DNA of 64,000 nt, taken from the NCBI RefSeq assembly GCF_030066895.1, contig NZ_JASJAV010000007.1, forward strand, positions 105,922 to 169,921. Reading direction: 5' to 3'. Positions 39,686 to 51,910 of the stretch are shown here, piece by piece (the stretch's first letter is position 1; each line of letters opens with the position of its first letter). Below the pieces are notes generated by a model. The model was not told where the DNA came from and did not search any database. It worked only from the letters and a program-made list of their open reading frames with translations. Source of the stretch: Breoghania sp. (GTDB taxonomy: Bacteria > Pseudomonadota > Alphaproteobacteria > Rhizobiales > Stappiaceae). The position numbers were made by a program, and so were the translations under genes.

Positions 39686-40274
39686 CCGATTTTACAATTA
39701 ACGAACTGACAGAATTCCACCTATATTATATATTTTTATATACAATAGTATTTTTAATACATGATAAGATGTATCTATACATATTTTTATTATAAAAATT
39801 GTTGAATTAAGAATTAAATATCAGAAAAAACGTAGTTTTAATTGATTTTCGCGCATCCCTTACAACGCGAACGACTTCATGCGAAGGTTGAAACTCCCCT
39901 TCAGCGCGCGGTTAGGCGAGAAGCGAAAAATCGCCACAATAAATCGCTGGAAATCTGCGCGCTTGTCGGTCATATTCCGCGCGCGTCCAGGACCGGAACG
40001 GTTCCGACGACAAAGCTGTGGCGAGCCGGAACGCGCCTTGGCCCTCTTTCGAGAAGTCCGGCGCCAATTCCCTGGCCAGAAACATACTGCCAGACCGTGC
40101 TGGACGACATCCCGGCACTGGCCAGAGGCTTCGCCAAAGAACAAAGCTGCCGAGAGACGCAGAGACGGGCGGACCGAACAGGTCGCGCCGGGCTCGCGTC
40201 CGGGACGACAAATGGAAGCGCGCATGGCGATGATCGCCCGGCCGCCTCCCGACAGACAAAGAAGGACCTTGTCG
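39686..40274. other. AT-rich island and rpsO leader, no gene
   Basis: 39700-39840 is extremely AT-rich (stretches such as TATATTATATATTTTTATAT), in sharp contrast to the GC-rich surroundings; it also covers the start of the chemoreceptor gene. 39841-40274 is GC-rich again and has open frames on both strands without homology or ribosome sites. truB, which normally precedes rpsO in alphaproteobacteria, is absent. I read this as promoter and leader DNA at a rearrangement junction. Confidence 0.6.
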
Positions 40275-40544
40275 ATGTCGATCACGCCTGAGCGCAAGCA
40301 GGAACTGATCAAGGAATACGCGACGAAGGAAGGTGATACCGGATCCGCCGAGGTCCAGGTCGCCGTTCTGACCGAGCGGATCACCAACTTGACCGAGCAC
40401 TTCAAGACCCACGGCAAGGACAACCATTCCCGCCGCGGCCTTCTGGAGATGGTCAGCCAGCGCCGTCACCTGCTCGGCTACGTGAAGGGCAAGGACGAGG
40501 CACGCTACCAGAGCCTGATCAAACGGCTCGGTCTGCGCCGCTAG
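40275..40544 (+). CDS. rpsO: 30S ribosomal protein S15
   Basis: An intact 89-residue protein: [60 protein letters not shown] and IKRLGLRR. It binds 16S rRNA and in many bacteria its own mRNA leader. Followed by pnp, the classical order. ATG 40275 chosen from the family N-terminus; stop TAG. Confidence 0.98.
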   Translation: MSITPERKQELIKEYATKEGDTGSAEVQVAVLTERITNLTEHFKTHGKDNHSRRGLLEMVSQRRHLLGYVKGKDEARYQSLIKRLGLRR

Positions 40545-40561
40545 TTGCGCAATAAGACGAG

Positions 40562-40584
40562 GCAGCGGGCCCGGGGCCCGCTGC
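40562..40584 (+). terminator. GC-rich hairpin between rpsO and pnp
   Basis: GCAGCGGGCCC/GGGCCCGCTGC is an 11-bp near-perfect stem 17 bases after the rpsO stop. There is no U-run, so it may be a partial terminator or processing site as in the E. coli rpsO-pnp interval. Confidence 0.6.
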
Positions 40585-40894
40585 GTTCGTATCGGGCCCT
40601 TGAATTTTCGGGCGAGAGACCTTGAGAGGGATCGTCGCCTGGCCCAGAGGCCCGCAGGACCATGGGGCGAGATCGCCGGATGCTTTTCACTCACGTTTCA
40701 TGCGTGCGAAAAGCTTCTTGCCGTCTTGCCCGTGGCTCGTCTGAAGAAACGGAGTGGGACGCCCGTCAACGGCTCAAGCCCCGCACCGGACTTAAAAACC
40801 CGGCCGGTAACTGCGATCCGCGATGTTTTCGCGGCGCACCGGTCGCATTCAGGGACGCTCCCCAACCGGACGCCTCCTGGGAAGGACAAACCAT
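40585..40894 (+). other. Leader between rpsO and pnp
   Basis: 310 bases without a convincing gene. It ends in GGGAAGGACAAACCAT, a good ribosome site for pnp. In other bacteria this leader carries an RNase III-cleaved hairpin through which PNPase controls its own synthesis; I see several GC-rich stems but cannot assign one. Confidence 0.5.
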
Positions 40895-43012
40895 ATGTTT
40901 GATATCCGACGTGAAGAAATAGAGTGGGGCGGACGACCGCTGATCCTGGAAACGGGCAAGGTCGCCCGCCAGGCCGACAACGCCGTGATGGCCACCTATG
41001 GCGAGAGCAAGGTGCTGGCCACCATCGTCTCCGCCAAGCAGCCCAAGCCCGGCTTCGATTTCTTCCCGCTGACCGTGAACTACCAGGAAAAGGCGTTCGC
41101 GGCCGGCAAGATCCCCGGCGGCTTCTTCAAGCGCGAGGGTCGTCCTTCGGAAAACGAGACGCTGGTTTCGCGCCTGATCGACCGCCCGATCCGCCCGCTC
41201 TTCGCTGAGGGCTACAAGAACGACACGCAGGTCATCATCACCGTTCTCTCCCATGACCTGGAGAACAACCCTGACATCCTCGCGATGGTCGCGGCGTCGG
41301 CAGCGCTGACGCTATCGGGCGTTCCCTTCATGGGCCCGATCGGCGGCACGCGCGTCGGCTACAAGGACGGCAAGTACATCCTGAACCCGCTGGTCGACGA
41401 CATGGCCGACAGCGAGCTCGACCTGGTCGTCGCCGGTACGGGCGATGCGGTGCTTATGGTGGAATCGGAAGCCAAGGAGCTTCCCGAGGACGTCATGCTC
41501 GGCGCCATCATGTTCGGCCACAAGTCCTTCCAGCCGGTGATCGACGCGATCATCCGTCTGGCGGAAAAGGCCGCCAAGGAGCCGCGCGAACACGTCGTGC
41601 CCTCCCATGACGAGCTGTTCGCCAAGGTCAAGGGCATCGCCGAGGTCGACCTCGCCGCCTCTTTCCTGATCGCCGACAAGATCGAGCGTCAGGACAAGGT
41701 CGGTGAGGCCAAGGACAAGGTCATGGCCGCGCTGATCGTCGAGGGTGACGAGAACGCGCCGTACAAGAACGTCGTCGCGGACCTGTTCAAGAAGCTCGAG
41801 GCGCAGATCGTGCGCGACCGCATCCTCAACGAGGGTGCCCGCATCGACGGTCGCGACCTGAAGACGGTGCGTCCGATCACCTCGGAAGTCGGCATCCTGC
41901 CGCGCGCCCACGGTTCCGCGCTGTTCACCCGCGGTGAGACGCAGGGCCTCGTGGTTACCACGCTCGGCACGGGCGACGACGAGCAGTTCGTCGACGCGCT
42001 GACCGGCACCTACAAAGAACGCTTCATGCTGCACTACAACTTCCCGCCCTACTCCGTGGGCGAGACGGGCCGCATGGGCTCCCCGGGACGCCGCGAGATC
42101 GGCCACGGCAAGCTGGCATGGCGCGCCATTCATCCGATGCTTCCCGCGCACTACGACTTCCCCTACACGCTGCGCGTGGTCTCCGAGATCACCGAGTCCA
42201 ACGGTTCGTCCTCCATGGCGACCGTGTGCGGCACCTCGCTGTCGCTGATGGACGCGGGCGTTCCGCTGACCCGTCCGGTGGCGGGTATCGCCATGGGCCT
42301 GGTGCTGGAAGGCGACAAGTTCGCGGTTCTCTCCGACATCCTCGGTGACGAGGATCACCTCGGCGACATGGACTTCAAGGTGGCCGGCACGTCGGAAGGC
42401 GTCACCGCGCTGCAGATGGACATCAAGATCGCCGGCATCACCGAGGAGATCATGAAGATCGCCCTCAGTCAGGCCAAGGAAGGCCGGATGCACATTCTGG
42501 GCGAGATGGGCAAGGCGCTGGGCGAAGCCCGCTCCGAGCTCGGCGAGTTCGCTCCGCGCATTGAGGTGATCAACATCCCGGTCGACAAGATCCGTGAAGT
42601 GATCGGCTCCGGCGGCAAGGTCATCCGCGAGATCGTGGAAAAGACCGGCGCCAAGATCGATATCTCCGACGACGGCACTATAAAGGTCGCCTCTTCCGAC
42701 GGCAAGGCGATCACGGCGGCGGTCAACTGGATCAACTCCATCGCGGCCGAGCCGGAAGTGGGCATGCTCTACGATGGCACCGTGGTGAAGACGGTCGATT
42801 TCGGCGCCTTTGTCAACTTCTTTGGCGCCAAGGACGGTCTGGTCCACATCTCCCAGCTCGCCCCGCACAAGGTTGCCAAGACGACCGACGTCGTCAAGGA
42901 AGGCGATAAGGTCAAAGTCAAGCTGATGGGCTTCGACGACCGCGGCAAGGTCCGCCTGTCGATGAAGGTCGTCGACCAGGAGACCGGCGAGGAGATCAAG
43001 CAGGGCGAGTAA
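40895..43012 (+). CDS. pnp: Polyribonucleotide nucleotidyltransferase (PNPase)
   Basis: An intact 705-residue enzyme. Two RNase PH domains (the first starts [20 protein letters not shown] with [20 protein letters not shown], the second has [20 protein letters not shown] and [20 protein letters not shown]), then KH ([20 protein letters not shown]) and S1 ([20 protein letters not shown]) domains. Degrades RNA 3' to 5' by phosphorolysis as part of the degradosome. ATG 40895 is preceded by GGAAGGA. Ends before a strong terminator. Confidence 0.98.
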   Translation: MFDIRREEIEWGGRPLILETGKVARQADNAVMATYGESKVLATIVSAKQPKPGFDFFPLTVNYQEKAFAAGKIPGGFFKREGRPSENETLVSRLIDRPIRPLFAEGYKNDTQVIITVLSHDLENNPDILAMVAASAALTLSGVPFMGPIGGTRVGYKDGKYILNPLVDDMADSELDLVVAGTGDAVLMVESEAKELPEDVMLGAIMFGHKSFQPVIDAIIRLAEKAAKEPREHVVPSHDELFAKVKGIAEVDLAASFLIADKIERQDKVGEAKDKVMAALIVEGDENAPYKNVVADLFKKLEAQIVRDRILNEGARIDGRDLKTVRPITSEVGILPRAHGSALFTRGETQGLVVTTLGTGDDEQFVDALTGTYKERFMLHYNFPPYSVGETGRMGSPGRREIGHGKLAWRAIHPMLPAHYDFPYTLRVVSEITESNGSSSMATVCGTSLSLMDAGVPLTRPVAGIAMGLVLEGDKFAVLSDILGDEDHLGDMDFKVAGTSEGVTALQMDIKIAGITEEIMKIALSQAKEGRMHILGEMGKALGEARSELGEFAPRIEVINIPVDKIREVIGSGGKVIREIVEKTGAKIDISDDGTIKVASSDGKAITAAVNWINSIAAEPEVGMLYDGTVVKTVDFGAFVNFFGAKDGLVHISQLAPHKVAKTTDVVKEGDKVKVKLMGFDDRGKVRLSMKVVDQETGEEIKQGE

Positions 43013-43040
43013 TTGTCCCGCTGATTTCACGAGGCTTTCG

Positions 43041-43072
43041 AAAGGCCGGAGCGGCAACGCTCCGGCCTTTTT
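43041..43072 (+). terminator. Intrinsic terminator after pnp
   Basis: AAAGGCCGGAGCG/CGCTCCGGCCTTT with loop GCAA, followed by TTTTT. A textbook rho-independent terminator. Confidence 0.9.
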
Positions 43073-43129
43073 CGTGTTCGGGAAGGGCAGGAAAGAAGAG
43101 GACCGGAGGCGCTTCAGCGCCCCTGATGT

Positions 43130-43366
43130 CTGGATTCCGGATCAGCGCTCGGCTCCGCCTCACTTGTCCAGAATGAGGGTGGCTGGGCTGAGTTGTAAAT
43201 ACAGGCCAGCACCGATGCTGGCCTTAACGCCGCGGCGGGACCATTGCCGGGGCTTTCTGAGGGGCCAGGAGCGGCATGCACATCACCCGCGCGTGCTTAC
43301 AACTCGCCCCTTGCACGTCATTCCGAGCGGTCTGCGCCGCAGGCGCATAGCAGACCCAGAATCCAG
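43130..43366. repeat. MITE-like composite inverted repeat
   Basis: Outer arms CTGGATTC (43130-43137) and GAATCCAG (43359-43366), inner arms GAGTTGTAA (43190-43198) and TTACAACTC (43297-43305), plus a hairpin GGCCAGCA/TGCTGGCC (43204-43223). No coding capacity. The right end also has a nested GTCTGCG...CGCATAGCAGAC stem. It looks like a non-autonomous mobile or REP-type element. Confidence 0.6.
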
Positions 43367-43422
43367 CGCAACACGTTGCGGCGATACCGCGCCGTTCCCC
43401 TTCGCAGATCCCCGCACCGACC

Positions 43423-46400
43423 TTAGTTGAGCGGTACGGACAGTTTCATCTGACCGGATACGGCGTTGTAGTCCTGAGCCCCGATACCGTCATAGCTGCC
43501 GTTGGCCTCCACACGGACGCCGGAGGGCATGCACACGTTGACGCCGAGTTCCGCCTTAGCCGCGCAGTTCCACCCCGGCCGAGGACGTGGCGGTCGTCAT
43601 CCCGTAAGTGTCGCGCTTGAAATTCCAGATCCCGGTAACCTTGGCCGAGCGAGATCGTCAGGCCGGATGCGCTGAGATAGGTGTAGGTAATCTCCGGACC
43701 GAAATCGAGCTGGCCGACCCCGACCGTCTGCTCGGGGATGAAGACGTGGAGCGAGTCCGTGTAGCTCTACTGCGTCTCTTCCATGTAGGCGACGTTGGCG
43801 GAGGGGCGGAAGTTCCAGCTCCGGTAGCGCCAGTCCCCGATCACCCCGGCCCTGACCAGCCAGCGCGTCGTGGTGAAATCGTCCGTGTAGGTGTTGAACG
43901 GGCTGATTTCGTTGGCCGACATGCCTCAGGCGGCGCGGGTATCGAAATAGAGATTGTTGGTCAGCCGCACCGTGGCGTAGGGCCCCGCCATCCAGCCGAC
44001 GCCGTTGGCATTGGCGTTCAGGGTCGTGAAATCCTGATCCAGATAATCGAGCTGCACCAGGGCACCGACGAGGATTCGATCGCTCAGCAGATAATCCGCA
44101 CCCGCGTGGAAGATGGCGAAGACGCCATCGCTGTCAGTGCCGCCGGCATTGTCCTCAAACCACGTGAACGAACCGCGAAACCAGACGTCCCACAGCGTCT
44201 CTTCCGACGGCAATCCGCTCGGGTTTGTTGGCGAACACGCCGGAGGTCGCCAGAAGCGCCTGCTTGGCCCTGTCCTGCGCGGCATAGGCGGAGCGAATTT
44301 GCGATACGGAGCTTTCGAAAACCATCGCCACGGTACTCACGCCCGCCTGTGTGGCCGTGACGTCGAAGGGGGTGCCCGTGCCGCTGTCCCCCCGCCGCCG
44401 AAGCGGTTGCGAAGCCGATCGATGCGCCGGTTCTGCCCCGGTTCGTTCGACAGCATCATGTCGACGCGCTTTCGCAGGAAGCGGTTGATCACCTCCGTCG
44501 TGCGCTCGCGTGAATTGACCGCCCCGAAGGTACAGGCGATGGACTCACTTCCTTCCAGGGTGATGCTCGCGGAGCCGGAGGAGACGCTGACCGTGGAGTT
44601 GGTCGTGCCGCCCATCTTTACGCAGGCGATGCTCATCAGGCCGAAACCGTCCCGGACGTCCGGCTTCGGGCAGTGAGAGCGTATAGCTGCCGGAAGTCAG
44701 CGAAATGGCGCCGGAGGTGCCGACGCCGCCGCTGGTTACAACGACCAGCCCGTCAAGCAACGGGGCGGTCGAGGAGAAGGTAAAGGTGCCGTCTCCGCTG
44801 AACTCACCGCCACCGTGACGGAACCTGCTGCTGGACTTGCAACATGTCGCTTGCCGCGGCAACCGTGGTCGCGACCGAGTTGACCGTCACGTCGAGCGCC
44901 GCGGTGGTGAACACCACCTTGCTCGTCGACGCCCCGCTTGGAATGCTGATATTCACGGCGAAGGAGCAAGTGTCGCCCGGCCCCAGCGACCCGCCCGACA
45001 TGGTCAGGCTCGTACCGTCGGAAACGGTCGCGCCGCAGGAAATGAACCCGTCGACCGGCATGGTGAAGCCCAGGCCCGAGGCAGTTGCCACGGAATCCGG
45101 GTTTTCGATGGTGAACGCGGCCGTTGCCGTGCCGCCGGGTGCTACGGGGTTGTTGGTGAACTGCATCGTGAAGTTCAGGTTGGCGCCGGGATTGGTGATC
45201 TCCAGCGTGTCGGAAGCGGCCGGCGCAATCTGCGTGGTCGTCTCAAACAGGGCGCCGGACGTGCTGTTGTACGAGCCCGGAGGCGCCATGGAGGGAACCA
45301 GCAGATCGACGTGAACTGACAGGTTTCGGACGCACTGAGGCTGCCGCCTGTGAGCTGCAGCGCACTTGTGCCGCTGAGTGCAGACCCTCCTCCGCACGGA
45401 TTGCTGGGCAGAGAGCCGGTTATCGCAAAACCGGAAAGCGCGGCATCGTATCGTCCGTAAAGCGGATGTCAGTAAGTGCACTGGCGCCGGCTGGGTTGAG
45501 GATCGTGTAGGTGACCGAAACAGTACCGCCGGGAGCCACCGGATCGCCGGAAAAGCTCTTCTGCAAGGGTGACGTTGGTGGGCGAGACCGTCAGTTCGTC
45601 GCTGGCTGCGGCAACGGTGTCGATATTGCCGCCGATATCCACGGACACACCGTGCTGGTGGTATTGGTGTGAATACCCGCCGGGGCGTCGGAGGGAATGG
45701 AAACGAAGACTGAGAAGGTACAGGTCACCCTGCCGGGCAGGTTCGACACGGTGCCGGTAATGTTGGTCGTGCCCGTCACCGACCAGGTGGCGCCTCCGGT
45801 ACAGCTTCCCGAATCGGCTGTCGCGCTGGCGGAAAAGCCCATCGCGGTGAGATCGTCGGTAAACGTCGCATTGTCGATCGCCACCGAATTGATCGAGTTG
45901 TCGAGCGTGAACTCCAGGGTCACCGTCCCGCCGGTCTCCACCGGATCGTCGGTGAAGCTCGTGGAGAAGATGATGTTTTCGTAAGGCGACAAGACCGTCA
46001 GCGTGTCGTTAATTCCGGCTGCCGTCGTCAGCGTGTTTCCATCCACCGAGGACTAGATCGCGGAAGAGGTGCTGCCGTAGACATAGGCATCGGCGCTTGA
46101 GGGAACGGTGAACACGGCGGAGAAGGTGCACGACCCGCCCGCAAGGATGTTGCCACCGCTCAGGGTCAGCGTTCCGGTACTGCCACTGCTCAGCGTCAGG
46201 GTGGAGCCGGAACCGCACGGATCGCTCCTACGAGCGTGGCATCGATCCTACGAGCGTCAAGCCCGGTGAAGGCAGGCCCATCCCGTTCAGATTGTCGGTG
46301 AAAGCGATGGAGGTGGCATCATCGCCCGTATTCGGGTTGGTCAGCGTGTATTCGAGCGTCACATCGGCCCCGGCCGTCACCGGATCGTCGGTGAAGCTCT

Positions 46401-48468
46401 TCGTGCCGGTCACCACCACCACGTCATTTACCTCGAGCGTATCGCTCGCCGCGCTGGAAGTCGCGGTAACCGTGCCGCCTCCCGTATCGCCGCTGACATA
46501 GGACGTTGTGTTCGGATAGGAGCCGGTCGCGGCCCCTCCGGGAACCTGCACGGAGACCGTGAAGGTGCACGAGTCGCCTGCCGCAAGCGTGCCGCCGGCA
46601 GGCGAGATCGTGCTCGTGCCGGAAAGCGTCAATCTGGTTCCGAAGACATTGGTGGTAGGCAGGCCCGTCGCCACCGCACCGCTCAGCATGCTGTCGAGAT
46701 CGTCAGTGAAGGCAAGGGAGCTGATGGCCGTCGCTTCGTCGTCATTGCGAAGGGTGAATTCCAGCGTCACCGTGCCGCCGGGAAGAACCGGATCATCGGT
46801 GAAGATCTTGACGAGATTCACGTCGAGCGCCGGGGCGGACACCACGAGCGTATTGGTGGCGGGAGCGCCGGTGCCGCTGTCGCTCGTCACATCGCTCGAC
46901 GTGGAGACGAAGCTCCCGGCAGGTTGATTACCGGGCATCGTAAGCGTCAACGTGATCGTGCACAAGCCGCTGGCCACGAGATTGCCTACGCTCAACAGCA
47001 ACGACGGCGTTCCGCTGACCTCCTGCGTAAAGACGAACGGCCCCGAACCGCAGAGGTTCGAACCTGTACCCGAGGTCACCGACGCTTCGGCCATGTCGGC
47101 CAGGTTGTCGGAGAACACGATGCTGCTCAGCACGGTCGTGCTGCTCGGATTGATGATCACGTATTCCAGGGTGACGCTATCCCCGGCCGAGATCGAATCG
47201 TCGGTGAAGGACTTCGTCATCACCGGCGGCGTCGAGACAACGTTGAAGGAGGTGCTTGCCGGATCGCCGGTGACCGGGGAGCCGCCGACATCGCCGCTCA
47301 GCGAGCTTGAGGTACTGGTGACGGTTCCACCCTAAGCAGACGAAGGAACGTCGAGCGTCACCGTGAAGGTACAGGAGCTGCGCGCATCGAGCGAGGCGCC
47401 GGAAAGCGTTAGCACCGTGGACCCCGTCAGTTATGCGCCGGATCCGCAGAACCCGTCGGCGGGCAGGGAAGATACCGTCAGGCCGCTCAGGGCGCCGTCG
47501 AGATTATCGGTGAAGGTGATCGACGTCGCGCCGGTGCCCGTATCCGTGTTGGTCAGATCGATCGAGCTGCCCGGCGCCGCCAAGGTCCTGTTGAACTGCT
47601 TGACGAGCGTCAGGTCGCCGGTCGGCCCGGTCACGGTCAGGGTGTCCGTCGCCGTGCCCGACGTGCCTTGCGAGGAGGTCAGGTTGGCGGAGTTCACATA
47701 GGTGCCGGCACTGGTATTGGTGATGTCAACCGTAACCGTGCACGACCCGGCCGCGGTGGAGAAACCGCCGGCAAGTTGGACCGTCTGCGACCCGGACGTC
47801 GCGGTTGCCGTTGCCCCGGTACAGTCTGTTGTCAAGCTGCTCGGAGACGCGACCTCGAGGCCGGAGGGCAGCGTGTTCGTGAAGGCCACGCTCGTGACGA
47901 TCGTAGCCGTGGGATTGGTAATCGTATAGGTGAGCGTCGAGGCGGCACCTATACCGACGGAACTCGGCGAAAACGCCATGTCGAATTCCAGTCGGGTGGA
48001 ATCTCCACGGTCAAGCTCGCGGAGGCGGTTCCGGCGCTGCCCGCGCTGGTGCTGAGAGCGCCCGACAAATTGTTGTACGAGCCGGCCAAGGCCGCGGTCA
48101 CGCTGACGGAAACCGTACAGCTGTCATTCCCGCCCACACTCGCGCCATTTGCCGAACCGTCGCCTTTGAAGGTGAACGAGTCGGTGGAATTCACCGTGAC
48201 GACAGCGGTCGAACAGGTGGTTTCGGTCTGGGGGAACATCCGCAACCGTCATGCCGGCCAGCAGCGTGTTGGAGAAGGTCATCCAAGTGACCGACGTGCT
48301 CGTTCCGTTGGTAATCGTGAAGGTGAGAACGGATTCGAATCCGGCAGCGATCGTGCTAGGTGAGAACGCGGCGGAGAACGTCGGCTGGGCACACACCGTC
48401 TGAGCTGTCGTCAGCATCGCTCCGAGCAGCAATGCGATGACGGCAAAAAACTTCCTGGCCCCGGTCAT
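43423..48468 (-). pseudogene. Giant DUF11/DUF7933-type repeat autotransporter adhesin, heavily decayed
   Basis: Start MTGARKFFAVIALLLGAMLT with a signal peptide ending TVCAQ. At least seven immunoglobulin-like repeats of about 120-135 residues follow, first of the type FSPSTIAAGFESVLTFTITN, then KSFTDDSISAGDSVTLEYVI, KIFTDDPVLPGGTVTLEFTL, KSFTDDPVTAGADVTLEYTL, TSFTDDPVETGGTVTLEFTL. Each contains a Cys-rich G-D-S-C-T-F-x-V motif. A last beta-helical part (SGDGTFTFSSTAPLLDGLVV) and a barrel (FRGSFTWFEDNAGGTDSDGV to SGQMKLSVPLN at 43423) form the translocator. I count at least eight frame changes and five in-frame stops (for example near 47335, 47431, 46054, 43770, 43927). About 1680 residues when intact. 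Surface adhesin by analogy. Confidence 0.75.
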
Positions 48469-48873
48469 TCGAAGTCCTTCCGATAATTTCCGCAAGTCGG
48501 ATGGTCGGACGTGATCCTGCGTTCCGAATTCTCACACCGCAGTTCTACGGAACCTCTTCCAATGCGCATTCGAGGCAAGTTCGCGTCGTAACTTGGTTGT
48601 TCTCTTATTATATTCAGTATTCTGAACATATCCACAGACACTTCTGATCAAGTGAGAGTCTGGCGGGAAGGACGTTACGTCAAGTATAGATATGAAAGAG
48701 GGTGAGACTATTCAGGACTGGGGTGCGTTTCTGCCACAATCCCGCCGTGTTTCGCGCCGGACCGACAACCGGCCGACGGACGGGGGCATGCGGTCACGCT
48801 GACGTGGATGCGCGAAGGCGCGCCGGGCGGAACAGGGTTCCGCCGCACTGCGAGACACAGGCCGAAACAAAGA
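48469..48873. other. Intergenic region upstream of the adhesin, no gene
   Basis: About 400 bases between the adhesin start and the atp terminator. 48595-48660 is AT-rich and probably carries the adhesin promoter. The rest is GC-rich without a coding signal. Confidence 0.5.
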
Positions 48874-48903
48874 AAAGCCCCGCCGGAGAACCGACGGGGC
48901 TTT
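48874..48903 (-). terminator. Intrinsic terminator of the atp operon
   Basis: AAAGCCCCG/CGGGGCTTT with a 12-base loop, then TTCTTTG on the minus strand; about 60 bases beyond the atpC stop. Confidence 0.82.
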
Positions 48904-48960
48904 GATACTTGGTGCGTCCTGGATCCGATCGTGGGATCGGGCAGGCCTCGGATTTGCGAC

Positions 48961-49368
48961 CTAGAGGGACGCGAGAGCGGCCTGGATGTTCTTCAGATCG
49001 TCGAGCTTGGTGGAGGCGGCGATGCGCTGATCGTCGTCCTTTGCGTCGGCAAAGTCTTCTTTCGCGTGGTGGATCTGTTCGGCGATGTCCTCGGCCTTGA
49101 TATCGGCGACGTCAGTCGCCTTTTCGGCGAGGATCGTCAGGCCCTTGGAATTCACGTCGGCGAAACCGCCGATGATGTAGAGCTTCCTCTCGTGACCGTC
49201 TGCATGCTCAACCGTGACGACACCCGGACGGATGGTCGACATGGCGGCGGCGTGGCTCTTGTAGACGCCGAAATCGCCGTCCGTGCCCGGCACGACCACT
49301 CCACTCACCGCTTCGGAAAGCAACAGACGTTCCGGCGAAACGAGCTCGAACTGAAACAGTTCCGCCAT
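48961..49368 (-). CDS. atpC: ATP synthase F1 epsilon subunit
   Basis: An intact 135-residue subunit. Beta-sandwich domain: MAELFQFELVSPERLLLSEA, VVVPGTDGDFGVYKSHAAAM, TIRPGVVTVEHADGHERKLY; short C-terminal helical part with AKDDDQRIAASTKLDDLKN. Controls rotation and inhibits ATP hydrolysis. ATG 49368 gives the family start. Last gene of the operon; stop TAG. Confidence 0.95.
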   Translation of the reverse strand: MAELFQFELVSPERLLLSEAVSGVVVPGTDGDFGVYKSHAAAMSTIRPGVVTVEHADGHERKLYIIGGFADVNSKGLTILAEKATDVADIKAEDIAEQIHHAKEDFADAKDDDQRIAASTKLDDLKNIQAALASL

Positions 49369-49446
49369 GACAGGCCTCGTTCGTTCCTGAAAACCCGCCG
49401 GAGCAGTCATCCGCTCCGGCGCTCAAATCGATTGCCGATCTGTGGA

Positions 49447-50886
<1,440 letters not shown>

Positions 50887-50998
50887 TCAAATCCGGTCAG
50901 AGCAACCCGCCCCCGAAAGGCATCCCCGAAAGGCGGGCAATTGCTCGTTTCCACTGTGCTAGAGCATCGGTGCCACGTTCACATGAACACGCGATACC

Positions 50999-51880
50999 CT
51001 AAAGCGCTTCCGCGCCCGCAATAATTTCGATCAGCTCGGTGGTGATCTGAGCCTGACGCTGGCGGTTGTAGCTCATCGTCAGCTTGTCGATCACCTCGCC
51101 GGCATTACGCGTCGCGTTGTCCATCGCGGACATGCGCGCGCCCTGTTCGGAAGCCACGTTCTCAAGCAGCGCATGGAAGATCTGAACCGAGACGTTGCGC
51201 GGCAGAAGATCGCGCAGGATCTCCGGCTCGCCCGGCTCGTATTCATAGATCTCGTTGGCGTGAACGCCCGCTTCGTCCGCTTCCGGCACCGAAGCCGGAA
51301 TGATTTTCTGTTCGGTCGGGATCTGCGAGATCACCGACTTAAACTGCGCATAGAAGAGGGTGCAGACGTCGAACTCGCCCTTGTCGAACAGGGAGAGCAA
51401 GCGCTTGCCGATGTCATCGGCATTGCTGAAGTCGATGGACTTGACGTCCCGCAGCTCGATCGTGTCGATCACCAGTTTGCCATAGTCGCGGTGAAGGATG
51501 TCGTAGCCCTTCTTGCCGACGCAGAGGATCTTGACATCCTTACCCTCGGCCTGAAGGCGACGCACCCGCTCCTTGGCGAGCTTCACGATGGAGTTGTTGA
51601 AGCCGCCGCAAAGGCCGCGATCCGCCGTGGCCACCACGAGCAGATGGACATCGTCCTTGCCCGTGCCGGTCATCAGCGTCGGCGCGTCCTGGCGCCCTTC
51701 GAAGGCGCTCGCCAGATCGGCCAGAACGGCACCCATGCGCTCCGCGTAGGGCTGTGCGGCTTCCGCCGCCTCCTGAGCACGACGCAGCTTCGCCGCGGCC
51801 ACCATCTGCATGGCCTTGGTGATCTTTTGCGTCGCCTTGACGGAGGCGATGCGGTTTCTAAGATCCTTGAGTGACGCCAT
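50999..51880 (-). CDS. atpG: ATP synthase F1 gamma subunit
   Basis: An intact 293-residue central stalk: [20 protein letters not shown] and [20 protein letters not shown] form the N-terminal coiled helix; the C-terminal helix is [20 protein letters not shown] and [23 protein letters not shown] 51880 is preferred over 51886 because MASLKD is the usual start. Confidence 0.96.
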   Translation of the reverse strand: MASLKDLRNRIASVKATQKITKAMQMVAAAKLRRAQEAAEAAQPYAERMGAVLADLASAFEGRQDAPTLMTGTGKDDVHLLVVATADRGLCGGFNNSIVKLAKERVRRLQAEGKDVKILCVGKKGYDILHRDYGKLVIDTIELRDVKSIDFSNADDIGKRLLSLFDKGEFDVCTLFYAQFKSVISQIPTEQKIIPASVPEADEAGVHANEIYEYEPGEPEILRDLLPRNVSVQIFHALLENVASEQGARMSAMDNATRNAGEVIDKLTMSYNRQRQAQITTELIEIIAGAEAL

Positions 51881-51910
51881 AAGCACTCCCGCTCCCGATC
51901 CGTGCGGTTA

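Noticed and set aside
39842..40291. 150-codon open frame upstream of rpsO as a protein gene
   Set aside because: No ribosome site, no hydrophobic or motif structure, and it runs into rpsO in another frame; more likely leader DNA.
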